Shown here: piece after piece, positions 24,509 to 32,362 of the stretch | Numbering within the stretch: position 1 is the stretch's first letter | Layout of the letters: each line of letters begins with the position of its first letter | IMG/VR virus record: IMGVR_UViG_3300043411_000411 | Span: 1 to 38,055 of that record | Direction: 5' to 3' (one strand) | DNA length: 38,055 bases | DNA from: a virus | The notes under the pieces: model-generated | Database searches by the model: none | Seen by the model: only the letters and a program-made list of their open reading frames with translations | What the model was told of the DNA's origin: nothing | Made by a program: the position numbers and the translations under genes

Positions 24509-24904
24509 ATGGCAGCAGAAGTTAAGTACAAATTCCCCAAGGCGCTCGGCGCCTGCGCGGACAAACTGTTCGAGCTGCGCAACAAGCGCTTGGCCGAGCA
24601 AAAGAAGGTCGACGAGATCGCATCTGAAGAGACTGCCCTCAAGAACCACATCATCGAGAACCTGCCCAAGTCCGAAGCATCTGGCGTGGCTGGCAAGCTG
24701 GCACGCGTCACTGTTGTGACCAAGCAGGTCCCTCAGGTCAAGGACTGGGACGCCTTCTACAAATACGTGAAGAAGACCGGCAGCTTTGACCTCATGCAGA
24801 AGCGCTTGACCGACGCGGCCATCAAAGAGCGTTGGGAAGCAGGCAAGGAAGTTCCAGGCGTAGAGCACTTCAATGCCGTGTCTGTCTCCATCAACAAGGT
24901 GTAA
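24509..24904 (+). CDS. Conserved phage protein of unknown function
   Basis: 131 residues. A helical, charged first half (LRNKRLAEQKKVDEIASEETALKNHI) looks coiled-coil-like. The second half has WDAFYKYVKKTGSFDLMQKR and a closing KERWEAGKEVPGVEHF segment, a pattern I recall from proteins found just upstream of the polymerase in several podophages, without a known role. It follows the pentapeptide gene by three bases and belongs to the replication cluster. Confidence 0.65.
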   Translation: MAAEVKYKFPKALGACADKLFELRNKRLAEQKKVDEIASEETALKNHIIENLPKSEASGVAGKLARVTVVTKQVPQVKDWDAFYKYVKKTGSFDLMQKRLTDAAIKERWEAGKEVPGVEHFNAVSVSINKV

Positions 24905-24907
24905 ATC

Positions 24908-25093
24908 ATGAAGTTCTCAATTCGCTTCAAAATTGGGAACCGGTTTGGCGCTGCAAGCAAGTACACCCTCCGTGAACTGTGCATCAGCATTGTTGACCGG
25001 TATTCACTGACAGAGACTGAAATTTGCACCATAGTCACTCTCCAACCTGGTGAGACATTCACCAATGAGGACATGGTCATCAAGAAAATCTAG
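24908..25093 (+). CDS. Small hypothetical protein
   Basis: 61 residues, three bases after the preceding gene. It starts MKFSIRFKIGNRFGAASKYT and ends in a short acidic-basic region. Predicted mixed alpha/beta. No motif recognised. The ribosome site is weak (the end of the upstream gene, AAGGTG), suggesting translation coupled to the upstream gene. Confidence 0.55.
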   Translation: MKFSIRFKIGNRFGAASKYTLRELCISIVDRYSLTETEICTIVTLQPGETFTNEDMVIKKI

Positions 25094-25110
25094 TAAATTG
25101 GGATCTTGGG

Positions 25111-25145
25111 GCGCGGCTCAAGGTTCTGATCTTTCAACTCCGCGC
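25111..25145 (+). other. GC-rich imperfect hairpin in a short gap
   Basis: GCGCGG (25111-25116) can pair with CCGCGC (25140-25145) around a 23-base loop, between the 61-residue gene and the next one. There is no U-tract, so it is at most an attenuator or stability element. Confidence 0.35.
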
Positions 25146-25176
25146 ACTCGTTACTAACTACTAAGGAACCATCATC

Positions 25177-26001
25177 ATGGCAACTAAGAAAACACAATCG
25201 ACAGCCCTCGTCCGTTGGGATGAAGAACTCGCCAAGCAAGCTGAAGTCGCTGCCGGCATGGAAGCCAACACTGGAGGCGGACAATTCTTCAGCGCCAAAG
25301 GTGGCATCCTGTCCTGGCAAGATGCTCCGCTGCCTGGCAACCAGATGGCAGTCGTCATCTTGGACAGCATCTTCGAGACCACTTACTATGAAGGCAAGTA
25401 CGATCCAGACACTCCTCAGACACCGACTGCTTTTGCGTTCGGCCGTGATGAGAAGACCATGACTTGGCACGAGAACTCGGACCCTGAGTTTGCTGGCCAG
25501 TTGTGCAGCGAAAGCGAAGTCTGCGAATGGGGCTCTGCCGATACTGGTCGCGGAAAAGCTGCTCGTGAGACTCGCCGTCTGGCGATGATCCCAGCAGGCA
25601 CCTTTGACCAGTCAGGCAAGCTCGTGATGTTTGAAGACGAAGACCACTTTGCTTCTACAGCCATCGGCTTCATGAAACTGCCGGTCACATCTGTCAAGGG
25701 TTACGCCTCGTTCGTCAAGCAGGTGGCTGGTGCTCTGCGCCGTCCTCCGTTTGGCATCGTGACCAAGGTCAAGGTTGTGCCTGATCCGAAGACCCAGTTC
25801 AAGGTTGTCTTCGAGCCGATCATGAACATCCCTGACGAACTGATGGGCGCCATCATGCAGCGTCACGAAGAAGCCAAGTCGACCATCGACTTCCCGTACC
25901 AGCCTGCAGAAGAAGTCGCACCGACTCCAAAGCGTGGCAGCCGTGCAGCAGCAAAGCCAGCGGCTAAACCTGCAGCCAAGCGCGGCGCACGTAAGTACTG
26001 A
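25177..26001 (+). CDS. Putative single-stranded DNA-binding protein with basic tail
   Basis: 274 residues. A central beta-rich domain (about 30-225) includes AFAFGRDEKTMTWHE, a C...C pair (CSESEVCEWGS), a basic GRGKAARETRRLAM and LPVTSVKGYASFVKQV. I recognise this as a conserved phage family near polymerase genes, probably a functional analogue of ssDNA-binding protein, but no OB-fold motif proves it. The last 45 residues are Ala/Lys/Pro-rich (KPAAKPAAKRGARKY), like histone-H1 tails and unlike the acidic tails of typical SSBs. AAGGA precedes the ATG, and a terminator follows the stop. Confidence 0.6.
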   Translation: MATKKTQSTALVRWDEELAKQAEVAAGMEANTGGGQFFSAKGGILSWQDAPLPGNQMAVVILDSIFETTYYEGKYDPDTPQTPTAFAFGRDEKTMTWHENSDPEFAGQLCSESEVCEWGSADTGRGKAARETRRLAMIPAGTFDQSGKLVMFEDEDHFASTAIGFMKLPVTSVKGYASFVKQVAGALRRPPFGIVTKVKVVPDPKTQFKVVFEPIMNIPDELMGAIMQRHEEAKSTIDFPYQPAEEVAPTPKRGSRAAAKPAAKPAAKRGARKY

Positions 26002-26019
26002 TCCTTTGCAGGAGCCTTT

Positions 26020-26060
26020 GCCCGGCGTGCTGAACTAACCCTTGGCCGCCGGGCCTTTTT
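26020..26060 (+). terminator. Rho-independent terminator
   Basis: GCCCGGCG (26020-26027) and CGCCGGGC (26047-26054) form a perfect 8-bp stem around a 19-base loop, followed by CTTTTT. It lies between the putative ssDNA-binding protein and the polymerase operon and should lower polymerase expression relative to the upstream genes. Confidence 0.82.
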
Positions 26061-26078
26061 GACTCAGGAGCAACAATT

Positions 26079-26282
26079 ATGAAGAAGTTAGTGACGAACC
26101 CAGCGCTCCAGTCTTGGCTGGCTCTGAATGACATCCTGCGCGATGCTGATGAGCCTGTATGCCAAGCCCTCCTGAAGGAGGAGCTCAAGGGCCGCAAGCG
26201 CAAGCAGTTTATCAAGCGCATCCACAGTCGACTGAACAAGGTCCGCGCAGACCGTGAACGCATGGAGTTGGGCGCATCATGA
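26079..26282 (+). CDS. Small basic hypothetical protein
   Basis: 67 residues with AGGAG before the ATG, overlapping the next gene by ATGA. It is helical and basic in its second half (ELKGRKRKQFIKRIHSRLNK), which suggests nucleic-acid contact. It is the first gene of the polymerase operon. Unknown function. Confidence 0.6.
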   Translation: MKKLVTNPALQSWLALNDILRDADEPVCQALLKEELKGRKRKQFIKRIHSRLNKVRADRERMELGAS

Positions 26283-26665
26283 TCAATTGCCCGTACTGTG
26301 GTAATCCAGCACAACTAGTGACTGGCGAGGTCATATACCCACACCGCAAAGATCTGCACAGCAAGAAGTTCTGGGCATGTAACCCATGCGATGCCTACGT
26401 AGGCTGCCACAGTCCTAATCGTTATACCCAATTTGAAGACAACCGGCCACTTGGACGACTCGCAAATGGGGAACTGCGTATTGCAAAGATGCGAGCCCAT
26501 TCGGCTTTCGATCCGCTTTGGCAATCAGGCATCTTCAAAAGCAGAAGCCGTGCGTACAACTGGTTAGCTGATAAACTCAAACTGACTACGGCTGAGTGCC
26601 ATATCGGCATGTTTGATGCCGATACTTGCCGCCGTGTGGTTGAAGTATGTAAGGACAAGAAATGA
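26279..26665 (+). CDS. Zinc-finger protein, DUF3268-like
   Basis: 128 residues. It begins with CPYCG and a second CNPC pair after about 30 residues, forming a zinc ribbon. A conserved YVGCHSPNRYTQ... and helical segments (YNWLADKLKLTTAECHIG) follow, matching my memory of the DUF3268 family in phages and plasmids. It overlaps the polymerase start by four bases. It is probably a nucleic-acid-binding helper of the replisome; the function of the family is not known. Confidence 0.72.
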   Translation: MINCPYCGNPAQLVTGEVIYPHRKDLHSKKFWACNPCDAYVGCHSPNRYTQFEDNRPLGRLANGELRIAKMRAHSAFDPLWQSGIFKSRSRAYNWLADKLKLTTAECHIGMFDADTCRRVVEVCKDKK

Positions 26666-28578
26666 AACAACCCAAACCAGTGACCGTTGACTTTGAAACA
26701 TTCGGCATCGAGGGCAGACCAAAGTATCCTCCAATGCCTGTCGGCGTGTCCATCAAGTATCCTGGCAAGAAGTCCAAGTACTACGCCTGGGGACACCCCA
26801 CTGGCAACAACTGCTGCTGGTCAGACGGAGCCGTTGAGCTGAAGAAAGCTTGGGCGCACAAAGATGGCGTCCTCTTCCAGAACGGCAAGTTCGACGTTGA
26901 CGTGGCTGAAGAGCACTTTGGTCTGCCCATCCCTGCATGGGACAAGATCCATGACACGATGTTCCTGCTGTTCCTTGATGACCCACATCAGATGGAGCTC
27001 GGTCTAAAGCCATCGGCCACTCGGTTGCTTGGTCTGCCTGCTGACGAGCAAGATGCCGTCGGTGAATGGCTCATCGCCAACCAGCCGATCAAAGGCGTCA
27101 AGATCAGCAAGAGCAAATCATCTGAGCACTATTTCGGCCGGTACATTGCCTACGCACCTGGCGACCTTGTCGGCAAGTATGCCAATGGCGACGTCGAGCG
27201 CACTGAGGCCATCTTCAACCTGCTGTGGAAGAAGACTGTTGACCGCAACATGTTGGTCTCTTACGACCGTGAGCGCAAGCTCATGCCCATCCTGCTTGAG
27301 ATGGAGCGTCAAGGTCTTCAGATGGACCACAAGCGACTGGTTGATGATGTGGCTATGTACAACAACTGGCGCGTCAAGATCGATGCATGGATCATCAAGA
27401 CTCTCAAGGCAGACGCAGACATCAACCTCGATTCAGGTGCTCAGCTTGTGGCTGCTATGGTTGATGCTGGCAAGGCTGATCCTGATCTGCTGCCCAAGAC
27501 GCCAACAGGCAAGTTCCAAACGAACAAGGAAGCCCTGCTGCAAGGAGTCACTGACAAGGTTCTGCTGGCCGTTCTCAAGTACAGGACCCAGCTCAACACC
27601 TGCTTGAACACCTTCATGCAGCCATGGCTTGCAACGGCCAATGCGTCTGGTGGCCTGATCTTCACGACCTGGAACCAAATCAAGTCGCCGTCTGGTGACC
27701 ACAACGTTGGGACACGCACTGGCCGACTGTCCAGCACGCCAAACTTCCAGAACATCCCCAAAGAGTTTGCCGCCATCTTCCACCATGAGGCCCCAGCCAA
27801 GAAGCTGCCTAAGTCTCCGTTCAAAGAAGTGCTGCCCGCCTTGCCCAAGGTGCGTAGCTACATCACGCCGTTCAAAGGTGAGGTCTTCATCGACCGAGAT
27901 TATTCGCAGCAGGAACCTCGCATCTTGGCCCACTTCGACGGTGGCGCCCTGATGGACAAGTACGTCGAGAATCCTTGGATCGACTTCCACGACTACGCCA
28001 AGGCAGAGCTCGAGAAGATGGGCAAGTTCTATGACCGCAAGCCAGTGAAGAACACCAACCTTGGTCTGATTTACGGCATGGGCGTCGGCAAGCTGGCTGA
28101 GCGCAATGGCATGACTGTTGAAGAGTCCAGTGAGTTGAAGAAGGCCATTCTGATGCTCTATCCAGGGCTCAAGCAGATGTACAGCGACATGAAGTTGCGG
28201 GCTAAGAACAAAGAGCCCATCCGCACTTGGGGAGGTCGTGAATACTACTGCGAAGAACCGAAGCTCATCGATGGTCGCATCCGTGAGTTCGACTACAAGC
28301 TGGTCAACGTGCTCATTCAAGGTTCGGCTGCTGACTGCACCAAGGAAGCCTTGATCAGGTACCATGCAATCAAGCACCCATCAGCCCGCATCGTGCTCAA
28401 CGTCCATGACCAAGTCACGGTCAGCGTGCCGAAGAAGCTCCTGAAGCCTGAAATGGAAGTGCTGCGTCAAACAATGGAGTCGGTTGAGTTCGACGTCTCC
28501 ATCCTAAGCGAGGGAGCAATCTCCTCAACCAACTGGGATGAACTCCAGGACTACGACAAGAAAGGCAAGGTGCTCTAA
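26662..28578 (+). CDS. DNA polymerase, family A
   Basis: 638 residues. The N-terminal 3'-5' exonuclease domain starts VTVDFETFG (D10, E12). The polymerase domain has RTGRLSSTPNFQNIP, motif A DYSQQEPRI (413-421, where DYSQIELR is usual), motif B with R459, K463 and L467 in KNTNLGLIYG, and motif C VHDQV with H582-D583. The residue equal to E. coli Phe762 is Leu here, a recurrent variant of environmental phage polymerases said to trade speed for fidelity. It has no 5' nuclease domain, as in T7 gp5. It starts with ATGA coupling and ends TAATG into the next gene. Confidence 0.95.
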   Translation: MKQPKPVTVDFETFGIEGRPKYPPMPVGVSIKYPGKKSKYYAWGHPTGNNCCWSDGAVELKKAWAHKDGVLFQNGKFDVDVAEEHFGLPIPAWDKIHDTMFLLFLDDPHQMELGLKPSATRLLGLPADEQDAVGEWLIANQPIKGVKISKSKSSEHYFGRYIAYAPGDLVGKYANGDVERTEAIFNLLWKKTVDRNMLVSYDRERKLMPILLEMERQGLQMDHKRLVDDVAMYNNWRVKIDAWIIKTLKADADINLDSGAQLVAAMVDAGKADPDLLPKTPTGKFQTNKEALLQGVTDKVLLAVLKYRTQLNTCLNTFMQPWLATANASGGLIFTTWNQIKSPSGDHNVGTRTGRLSSTPNFQNIPKEFAAIFHHEAPAKKLPKSPFKEVLPALPKVRSYITPFKGEVFIDRDYSQQEPRILAHFDGGALMDKYVENPWIDFHDYAKAELEKMGKFYDRKPVKNTNLGLIYGMGVGKLAERNGMTVEESSELKKAILMLYPGLKQMYSDMKLRAKNKEPIRTWGGREYYCEEPKLIDGRIREFDYKLVNVLIQGSAADCTKEALIRYHAIKHPSARIVLNVHDQVTVSVPKKLLKPEMEVLRQTMESVEFDVSILSEGAISSTNWDELQDYDKKGKVL

Positions 28579-29303
28579 TGGCTACCAAAAAAGTGATTCC
28601 AATCAAGCAGGCCACCAGTTGGTCATTCAGCCGGTACAGCGACTACAAGCAGTGCCCATTGAAGTTCAAACTGAAGCACATCGACAAGATCAAAGAACCA
28701 CCAAACCCAGCCATGGCTCGTGGTGCCGCGATCCACACGTTGGCTGAAGACTACATCAAGGGCAAAGGCCGTGCGTTGCCGATGGAGCTGAAGCTATTCG
28801 GCGATGAACTCAAGGCACTGCGCAAGCAGTTCAAGAAGTCCATCAACGGCATGGTGGTTGAAGACAACTGGTCGTTCACCAAGGACTGGGCTGAGACCGA
28901 GTGGGATAACTGGATTCACTGCTGGGTTCGCATCAAGCTCGACTGTGCCCACCATGAAGGCGACGACATCCTCATCGTGACTGACTGGAAGACAGGGAAG
29001 TTCCGCGCTGAAATGAATGAGGACTACGTTGAACAGCTCGAGCTCTATGCACTGGCGGCTCTCCTGTTGCATCCGCACCTCAAGGAAGTTCGTCCTCGTC
29101 TGGCCTACCTCGATCAAGGCACCGTCTACCCAGATGCTGACAAGCCGTTGATCTTCACACCAAAGGACATCGACCGCCTGAAGAAGGTCTGGGCCAAGCG
29201 TACCAAGGCCATGATGAACGACACGACCTTTGCGCCGCGCCCCAATGACAAGTGCCGTTGGTGCTTCTTCAGTGCCAGCAAAAATGGCCCTTGCAAATAC
29301 TAA
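28578..29303 (+). CDS. RecB/Cas4-family PD-(D/E)XK nuclease
   Basis: 241 residues. Motifs include SRYSDYKQCPLKF at the start, GAAIHTLAEDY with H53, IVTDWKTGKF (the D...D-x-K core, about 133-142) and QLELYALA (the QxxxY helix). Four cysteines (C26, C226, C229 and C239) are placed as in AddB/Cas4 proteins that hold an iron-sulfur cluster. It is likely a 5'-3' exonuclease for recombination or host DNA degradation. The start overlaps the polymerase stop by one base. Confidence 0.88.
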   Translation: MATKKVIPIKQATSWSFSRYSDYKQCPLKFKLKHIDKIKEPPNPAMARGAAIHTLAEDYIKGKGRALPMELKLFGDELKALRKQFKKSINGMVVEDNWSFTKDWAETEWDNWIHCWVRIKLDCAHHEGDDILIVTDWKTGKFRAEMNEDYVEQLELYALAALLLHPHLKEVRPRLAYLDQGTVYPDADKPLIFTPKDIDRLKKVWAKRTKAMMNDTTFAPRPNDKCRWCFFSASKNGPCKY

Positions 29304-29311
29304 GGGGCATC

Positions 29312-29380
29312 ATGTCACTCTGTGGCTGGTTGATTCTCATTCTTTTACTGTGGTGGATGACGAAAGGATTTACAAAATGA
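29312..29380 (+). CDS. 22-residue membrane microprotein (probable)
   Basis: A tiny frame between the nuclease genes. AAGGGG lies five to ten bases before the ATG, and the stop overlaps the exonuclease start as ATGA, the spacing typical of real genes here. The peptide is one hydrophobic helix rich in Leu, Ile and Trp (residues about 5-16) with a basic C-terminus (MTKGFTK). It would be a single-pass inner-membrane microprotein. It is too short to judge by coding statistics, so caution is needed. Confidence 0.5.
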   Translation: MSLCGWLILILLLWWMTKGFTK

Positions 29381-29925
29381 AAGACGTAATGGTTGACCTC
29401 GAGACTCTGGGCCGTCGTGCCGGGTGCTCGATTCTCTCTATTGGTGCAGTGGCCTTTGATGCTGAGACTGGCAAGATGGGGCCAGAGTTCTACATGGTCG
29501 TCAAGATGACCAGCTGTGAGAAGCATGGCTTGCACACCGACCCTGAGACAGTGGCATGGTGGGAGAAGCAAAATCCTGAAGCCCAAAAGGTGCTCAAGCA
29601 AGCTCGTGCTGCACGTGGCAACAAGGATCTGCCCAAAGCGTTGACTGAGTTCAACACCTACCTAGCCCAGTTCGGCCCCAAAGCCGTTCGTGTGTGGGGT
29701 AATGGTTCTGACTTCGACAATGCCATCCTCATCAACTGCTATGCTGCAGCCAATCTGACTGCAGGCTGGGACTTCTGGAACAATCGTTGCTACCGGACAC
29801 TCAAGGGTCTGGCGCCATCGATCAAGGTTCAACGTGGCGGCGTCTACCACAACGCATTGGATGATGCCAAGACCCAAGCTGCTCACGCTCTGGAAGTCTT
29901 CAAGCATCTGCGTGGAGGTAAGTGA
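29377..29925 (+). CDS. DEDDh 3'-5' exonuclease (RNase T/Rv2179c-like)
   Basis: 182 residues from the ATG at 29377; a longer frame from 29230 runs through the previous gene and has no ribosome site. Motif I is VDLETLG (D7, E9), motif II WGNGSDFDNAIL, and motif III HNALDDAKTQA (H and D), the DEDDh arrangement. GCSILSIGAVAF and HTDPETVAWW are typical of the Rv2179c/DUF5051-like branch. It probably trims RNA or ssDNA. AAAGGA precedes the start. Confidence 0.88.
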   Translation: MKDVMVDLETLGRRAGCSILSIGAVAFDAETGKMGPEFYMVVKMTSCEKHGLHTDPETVAWWEKQNPEAQKVLKQARAARGNKDLPKALTEFNTYLAQFGPKAVRVWGNGSDFDNAILINCYAAANLTAGWDFWNNRCYRTLKGLAPSIKVQRGGVYHNALDDAKTQAAHALEVFKHLRGGK

Positions 29926-30113
29926 TGGACGAGGTTGACCGCCAACTTGACCGTGACGCCCCATGGGACGAAGCGATGATCAAGAAGACTCGTGAGGAGG
30001 CAGCCAAGATACCTGTTGGGCGTCCTGGTGACTGCGAGCTTTGCGGCGAGTGGACTGGGCGCCTAGTCAATGGCGTCTGTGCTCCTTGCCGTGATCTTCA
30101 CAAGCTCCCATGA
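29925..30113 (+). CDS. Small C4 zinc-finger protein
   Basis: 62 residues from the ATG at 29925, which shares one base with the exonuclease stop (TGATG). The C-terminal half has CELCGEWTGRLVNGVCAPC, a CxxC-x11-CxxC zinc site reminiscent of TraR/DksA regulators, though the helical hairpin tip of those proteins is too short to confirm. It could modulate host RNA polymerase or simply bind nucleic acid. Confidence 0.62.
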   Translation: MDEVDRQLDRDAPWDEAMIKKTREEAAKIPVGRPGDCELCGEWTGRLVNGVCAPCRDLHKLP

Positions 30114-30478
30114 AAGAATCGAAGATTGAACGCGATGCCGTTGACCTGGCGTGGAAACACCTCGGGATCATCGGTTCAAAACTCGTGACGCCGGGCGACA
30201 CAGGGTACCCAGATAGAATTTTCTGGGTTCCCGGTGGTCGTCCGTTGTTGATTGAGTTCAAGCGGCCAGGCGAAGAGCCCGAGCCAAAACAAGAATACAT
30301 CCATGCTCAGCTCAAGCAGCTGGGTTACCAAGTAGAGGTACACGACAATGCAATCCGAGCTTTTTCCTCCGTCATCGAAGCCGTGGCAACCACACGCCTA
30401 CCAAAAGAAGGCCGTCAAATTCTTGCTCGAGCACGCAGCATCTGCTCTGTTCTTGGATCCAGGGCTGGGCAAGACTAG
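30110..30478 (+). CDS. VRR-NUC domain nuclease
   Basis: 122 residues. The core GDTGYPDRIFWVPGG (D35) and PLLIEFKRPGEE (E49, K51), then QEYIHAQLKQLGYQV, is the VRR-NUC PD-(D/E)XK fold found in phage structure-specific nucleases and FAN1. The last 43 residues overlap the helicase gene in a different frame (131 nt). The first part of that overlap (AFSSVIEAV) may be the domain's last helix, while the rest is probably incidental. The start is coupled by ATGA. Confidence 0.85.
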   Translation: MKESKIERDAVDLAWKHLGIIGSKLVTPGDTGYPDRIFWVPGGRPLLIEFKRPGEEPEPKQEYIHAQLKQLGYQVEVHDNAIRAFSSVIEAVATTRLPKEGRQILARARSICSVLGSRAGQD

Positions 30479-31817
30479 CATCACGCTGGCCGCCATCAAA
30501 CTGCTCAAGCAAAAGAAGCTACTGGACAAGGTCTTGCTTATTGCGCCAAGGCGTGTCTGTGACCTCGTCTGGCCACTGGAGGTCAATAAGTGGACTGACT
30601 TCGGAGGACTCAAGGTTGTGGTCCTACACGGTCCGCACAAGGATGCATTGCTAAAGACTGAAGCAGACATCTACGTCATCAATCCTGAGGGTCTTGACTG
30701 GCTTCTACAAGCCAAGAAGACCAAGACTGCTCAGGGTAAGACCAAGGTCGACGTCGATCTGCGCCGCTTCAAGAACCTGGGCTTTGACACGCTGGTTGTC
30801 GATGAGCTGTCCAAGTTCAAGCACACCAACACCAACCGCTTCAAAGGTCTGAAGCTGGTTCTCAGCGCATTCCGTCGTCGTTGGGGCCTGACAGGTTCAC
30901 CTGCCTCCAATGGTCTGCTCGATCTGTTTGGCCAGTGCTTCATCCTTGACCAAGGCCGCACGCTTGGCCCGTATATCAGCCACTACCGCATGAAGTACTT
31001 TGTTCCAAGCCACGACGGCTTCAGCTGGAACATCCGTGAGGGTGCTGAGGACGAGATCTATGAGCGCATCAGCCCTCTTGCTTTGCGCATGGCTGCTGAT
31101 GACTACCTTGACATGCCCACTCTCATTGAGAACAACATCCGCGTCGACCTCCCATCGAACGTAATGACCATGTACAACCAGCTCGAAGAAGACCTCATTG
31201 CCAAGCTTGACTCCAAGGTCATTGTTGCTTCAACGGCAGCGGCCGCTTCTATGAAGTGCAGGCAGGTGGCCAATGGTGGCATCTACCTTGATCCTGACGT
31301 GCAGGCACTGATCAAGCTGCCAAAGTCTAGTCGTGAATGGGTGAACCTGCACACTGAAAAGGTCGATGCTTTGGCCGACCTGATTGAGGAACTCCAAGGG
31401 TCGCCGCTGTTAGTGGCCTATGACTTTGCGCATGACCTTGACAGACTGCAAGAAAAGCTCGGCAAAGAGGTGCCATATATTGGTGGCGGTGTTAGTACCA
31501 AGCGCACAGCAGAACTTGTCGGCCAGTGGAATGCCGGTAAGCTTCCAGTGCTGCTTGGCCATCCTCAAGCCATGGGGCACGGGTTAAACCTGCAAGAGAT
31601 GGGTCATCATGTTTGCTGGCACTCAATGACATGGGACTACGAGCTCTATGACCAGTTCATCCGCCGCGTTCTTCGCCAGGGCAACAAGAGCAAAAAGGTC
31701 TTTGTCCATCACATCATGGCCCGTGGGACAATTGATGAAGTGGTGCTCGCCGCTGTGAAGTCAAAGCGCCGTGGACAGAATGCTTTGTTTGACGCGCTCA
31801 AAAAATTACGCAAATAA
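30348..31817 (+). CDS. SNF2-like DEAD-box helicase
   Basis: 489 residues. A Q-like N-terminus PHAYQKKAV leads to Walker A GLGKT (39-43), motif II DELS (152-155), motif III LTGSPASNG, and the C-terminal domain ends with a QGNKS element before VFVHHIMARGTID, a typical phage SNF2/SWI2-type helicase ending. AGAGG precedes the ATG at 30348, which lies inside the VRR-NUC gene. The pairing with VRR-NUC is recurrent in phages and suggests joint processing of branched DNA. Confidence 0.9.
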   Translation: MQSELFPPSSKPWQPHAYQKKAVKFLLEHAASALFLDPGLGKTSITLAAIKLLKQKKLLDKVLLIAPRRVCDLVWPLEVNKWTDFGGLKVVVLHGPHKDALLKTEADIYVINPEGLDWLLQAKKTKTAQGKTKVDVDLRRFKNLGFDTLVVDELSKFKHTNTNRFKGLKLVLSAFRRRWGLTGSPASNGLLDLFGQCFILDQGRTLGPYISHYRMKYFVPSHDGFSWNIREGAEDEIYERISPLALRMAADDYLDMPTLIENNIRVDLPSNVMTMYNQLEEDLIAKLDSKVIVASTAAAASMKCRQVANGGIYLDPDVQALIKLPKSSREWVNLHTEKVDALADLIEELQGSPLLVAYDFAHDLDRLQEKLGKEVPYIGGGVSTKRTAELVGQWNAGKLPVLLGHPQAMGHGLNLQEMGHHVCWHSMTWDYELYDQFIRRVLRQGNKSKKVFVHHIMARGTIDEVVLAAVKSKRRGQNALFDALKKLRK

Positions 31818-31829
31818 TTTAAAAAGAAG

Positions 31830-31871
31830 TTGAAAATAGGTGTTTACAAGCCCATCGTGGCACACTAAAAT
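31830..31871 (+). promoter_or_regulatory. Middle promoter 3 with TTGAAA-N6-GTTTACA element
   Basis: TTGAAA (31830-31835), six bases, GTTTACA with -35 TTTACA (31843-31848), a 17-base spacer and -10 TAAAAT (31866-31871). The -10 is followed by CTAATCACG as at promoter 2, and AAACCTTGCTGAGG (31907-31920) precedes the gene at 31929. Confidence 0.88.
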
Positions 31872-31928
31872 CTAATCACGAACAACGCAATGGTGCTTGT
31901 TCGAACAAACCTTGCTGAGGACCACACC

Positions 31929-32360
31929 ATGACGACCAAGACCTACACCGCCCGCGACTCTGCCACATCTGCCTTGCGCAAGCTCGGACTTCAGGCTCGC
32001 GACTACAACCTGTTCATCACAAAGGTCGGCGACAAGTTCGAGTGCAAACTCGGAGCAGCTGCCGCCCACCTTGAATCGTTGAAGAACACAAAGCCAATTG
32101 AAGCAGCCAAGCCTGCTGTGGCCAAAAAGCCAAAGGTTGCTAAGGCTGGTCGTCGTGACACAGATGCAGTTGTTGAAGCCAAAGTCAAAAAGATGGGCAT
32201 CTCTGCCACGGCACGTGAACTGATCCTGTCTGGCAAGACCAACCAAGAAGTCTGGGAGGCACTTAAGCAGCAGTTCAACCTCGATGACTCCAAGAAGCAC
32301 TACCCAACGTGGTACCGCTGCGAGATGAAGCGTACTGGCCTGCTCCCCAAAGAAGCCTGA
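31929..32360 (+). CDS. Small basic protein with HTH-like C-terminal domain (paralogue A)
   Basis: 143 residues from the ATG at 31929, after GAGG and directly downstream of middle promoter 3. The N-terminal about 55 residues are a small folded domain, and a basic Ala/Lys linker (AKPAVAKKPKVAKAGRR) follows. The C-terminal about 60 residues contain ARELILSGKTNQEVWEALKQ and YPTWYRCEMKRTGLLPKEA. The C-terminal domain is clearly homologous to that of the gene at 32792. It looks like a helix-turn-helix or histone-like DNA-binding domain; a regulatory or chromatin role is inferred only. Confidence 0.7.
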   Translation: MTTKTYTARDSATSALRKLGLQARDYNLFITKVGDKFECKLGAAAAHLESLKNTKPIEAAKPAVAKKPKVAKAGRRDTDAVVEAKVKKMGISATARELILSGKTNQEVWEALKQQFNLDDSKKHYPTWYRCEMKRTGLLPKEA

Positions 32361-32362
32361 TC

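Noticed and set aside
27433-28377. 314-codon opposite-strand frame inside the polymerase gene
   Set aside because: Lies wholly within catalytic motifs of a certain gene and has no start signal.
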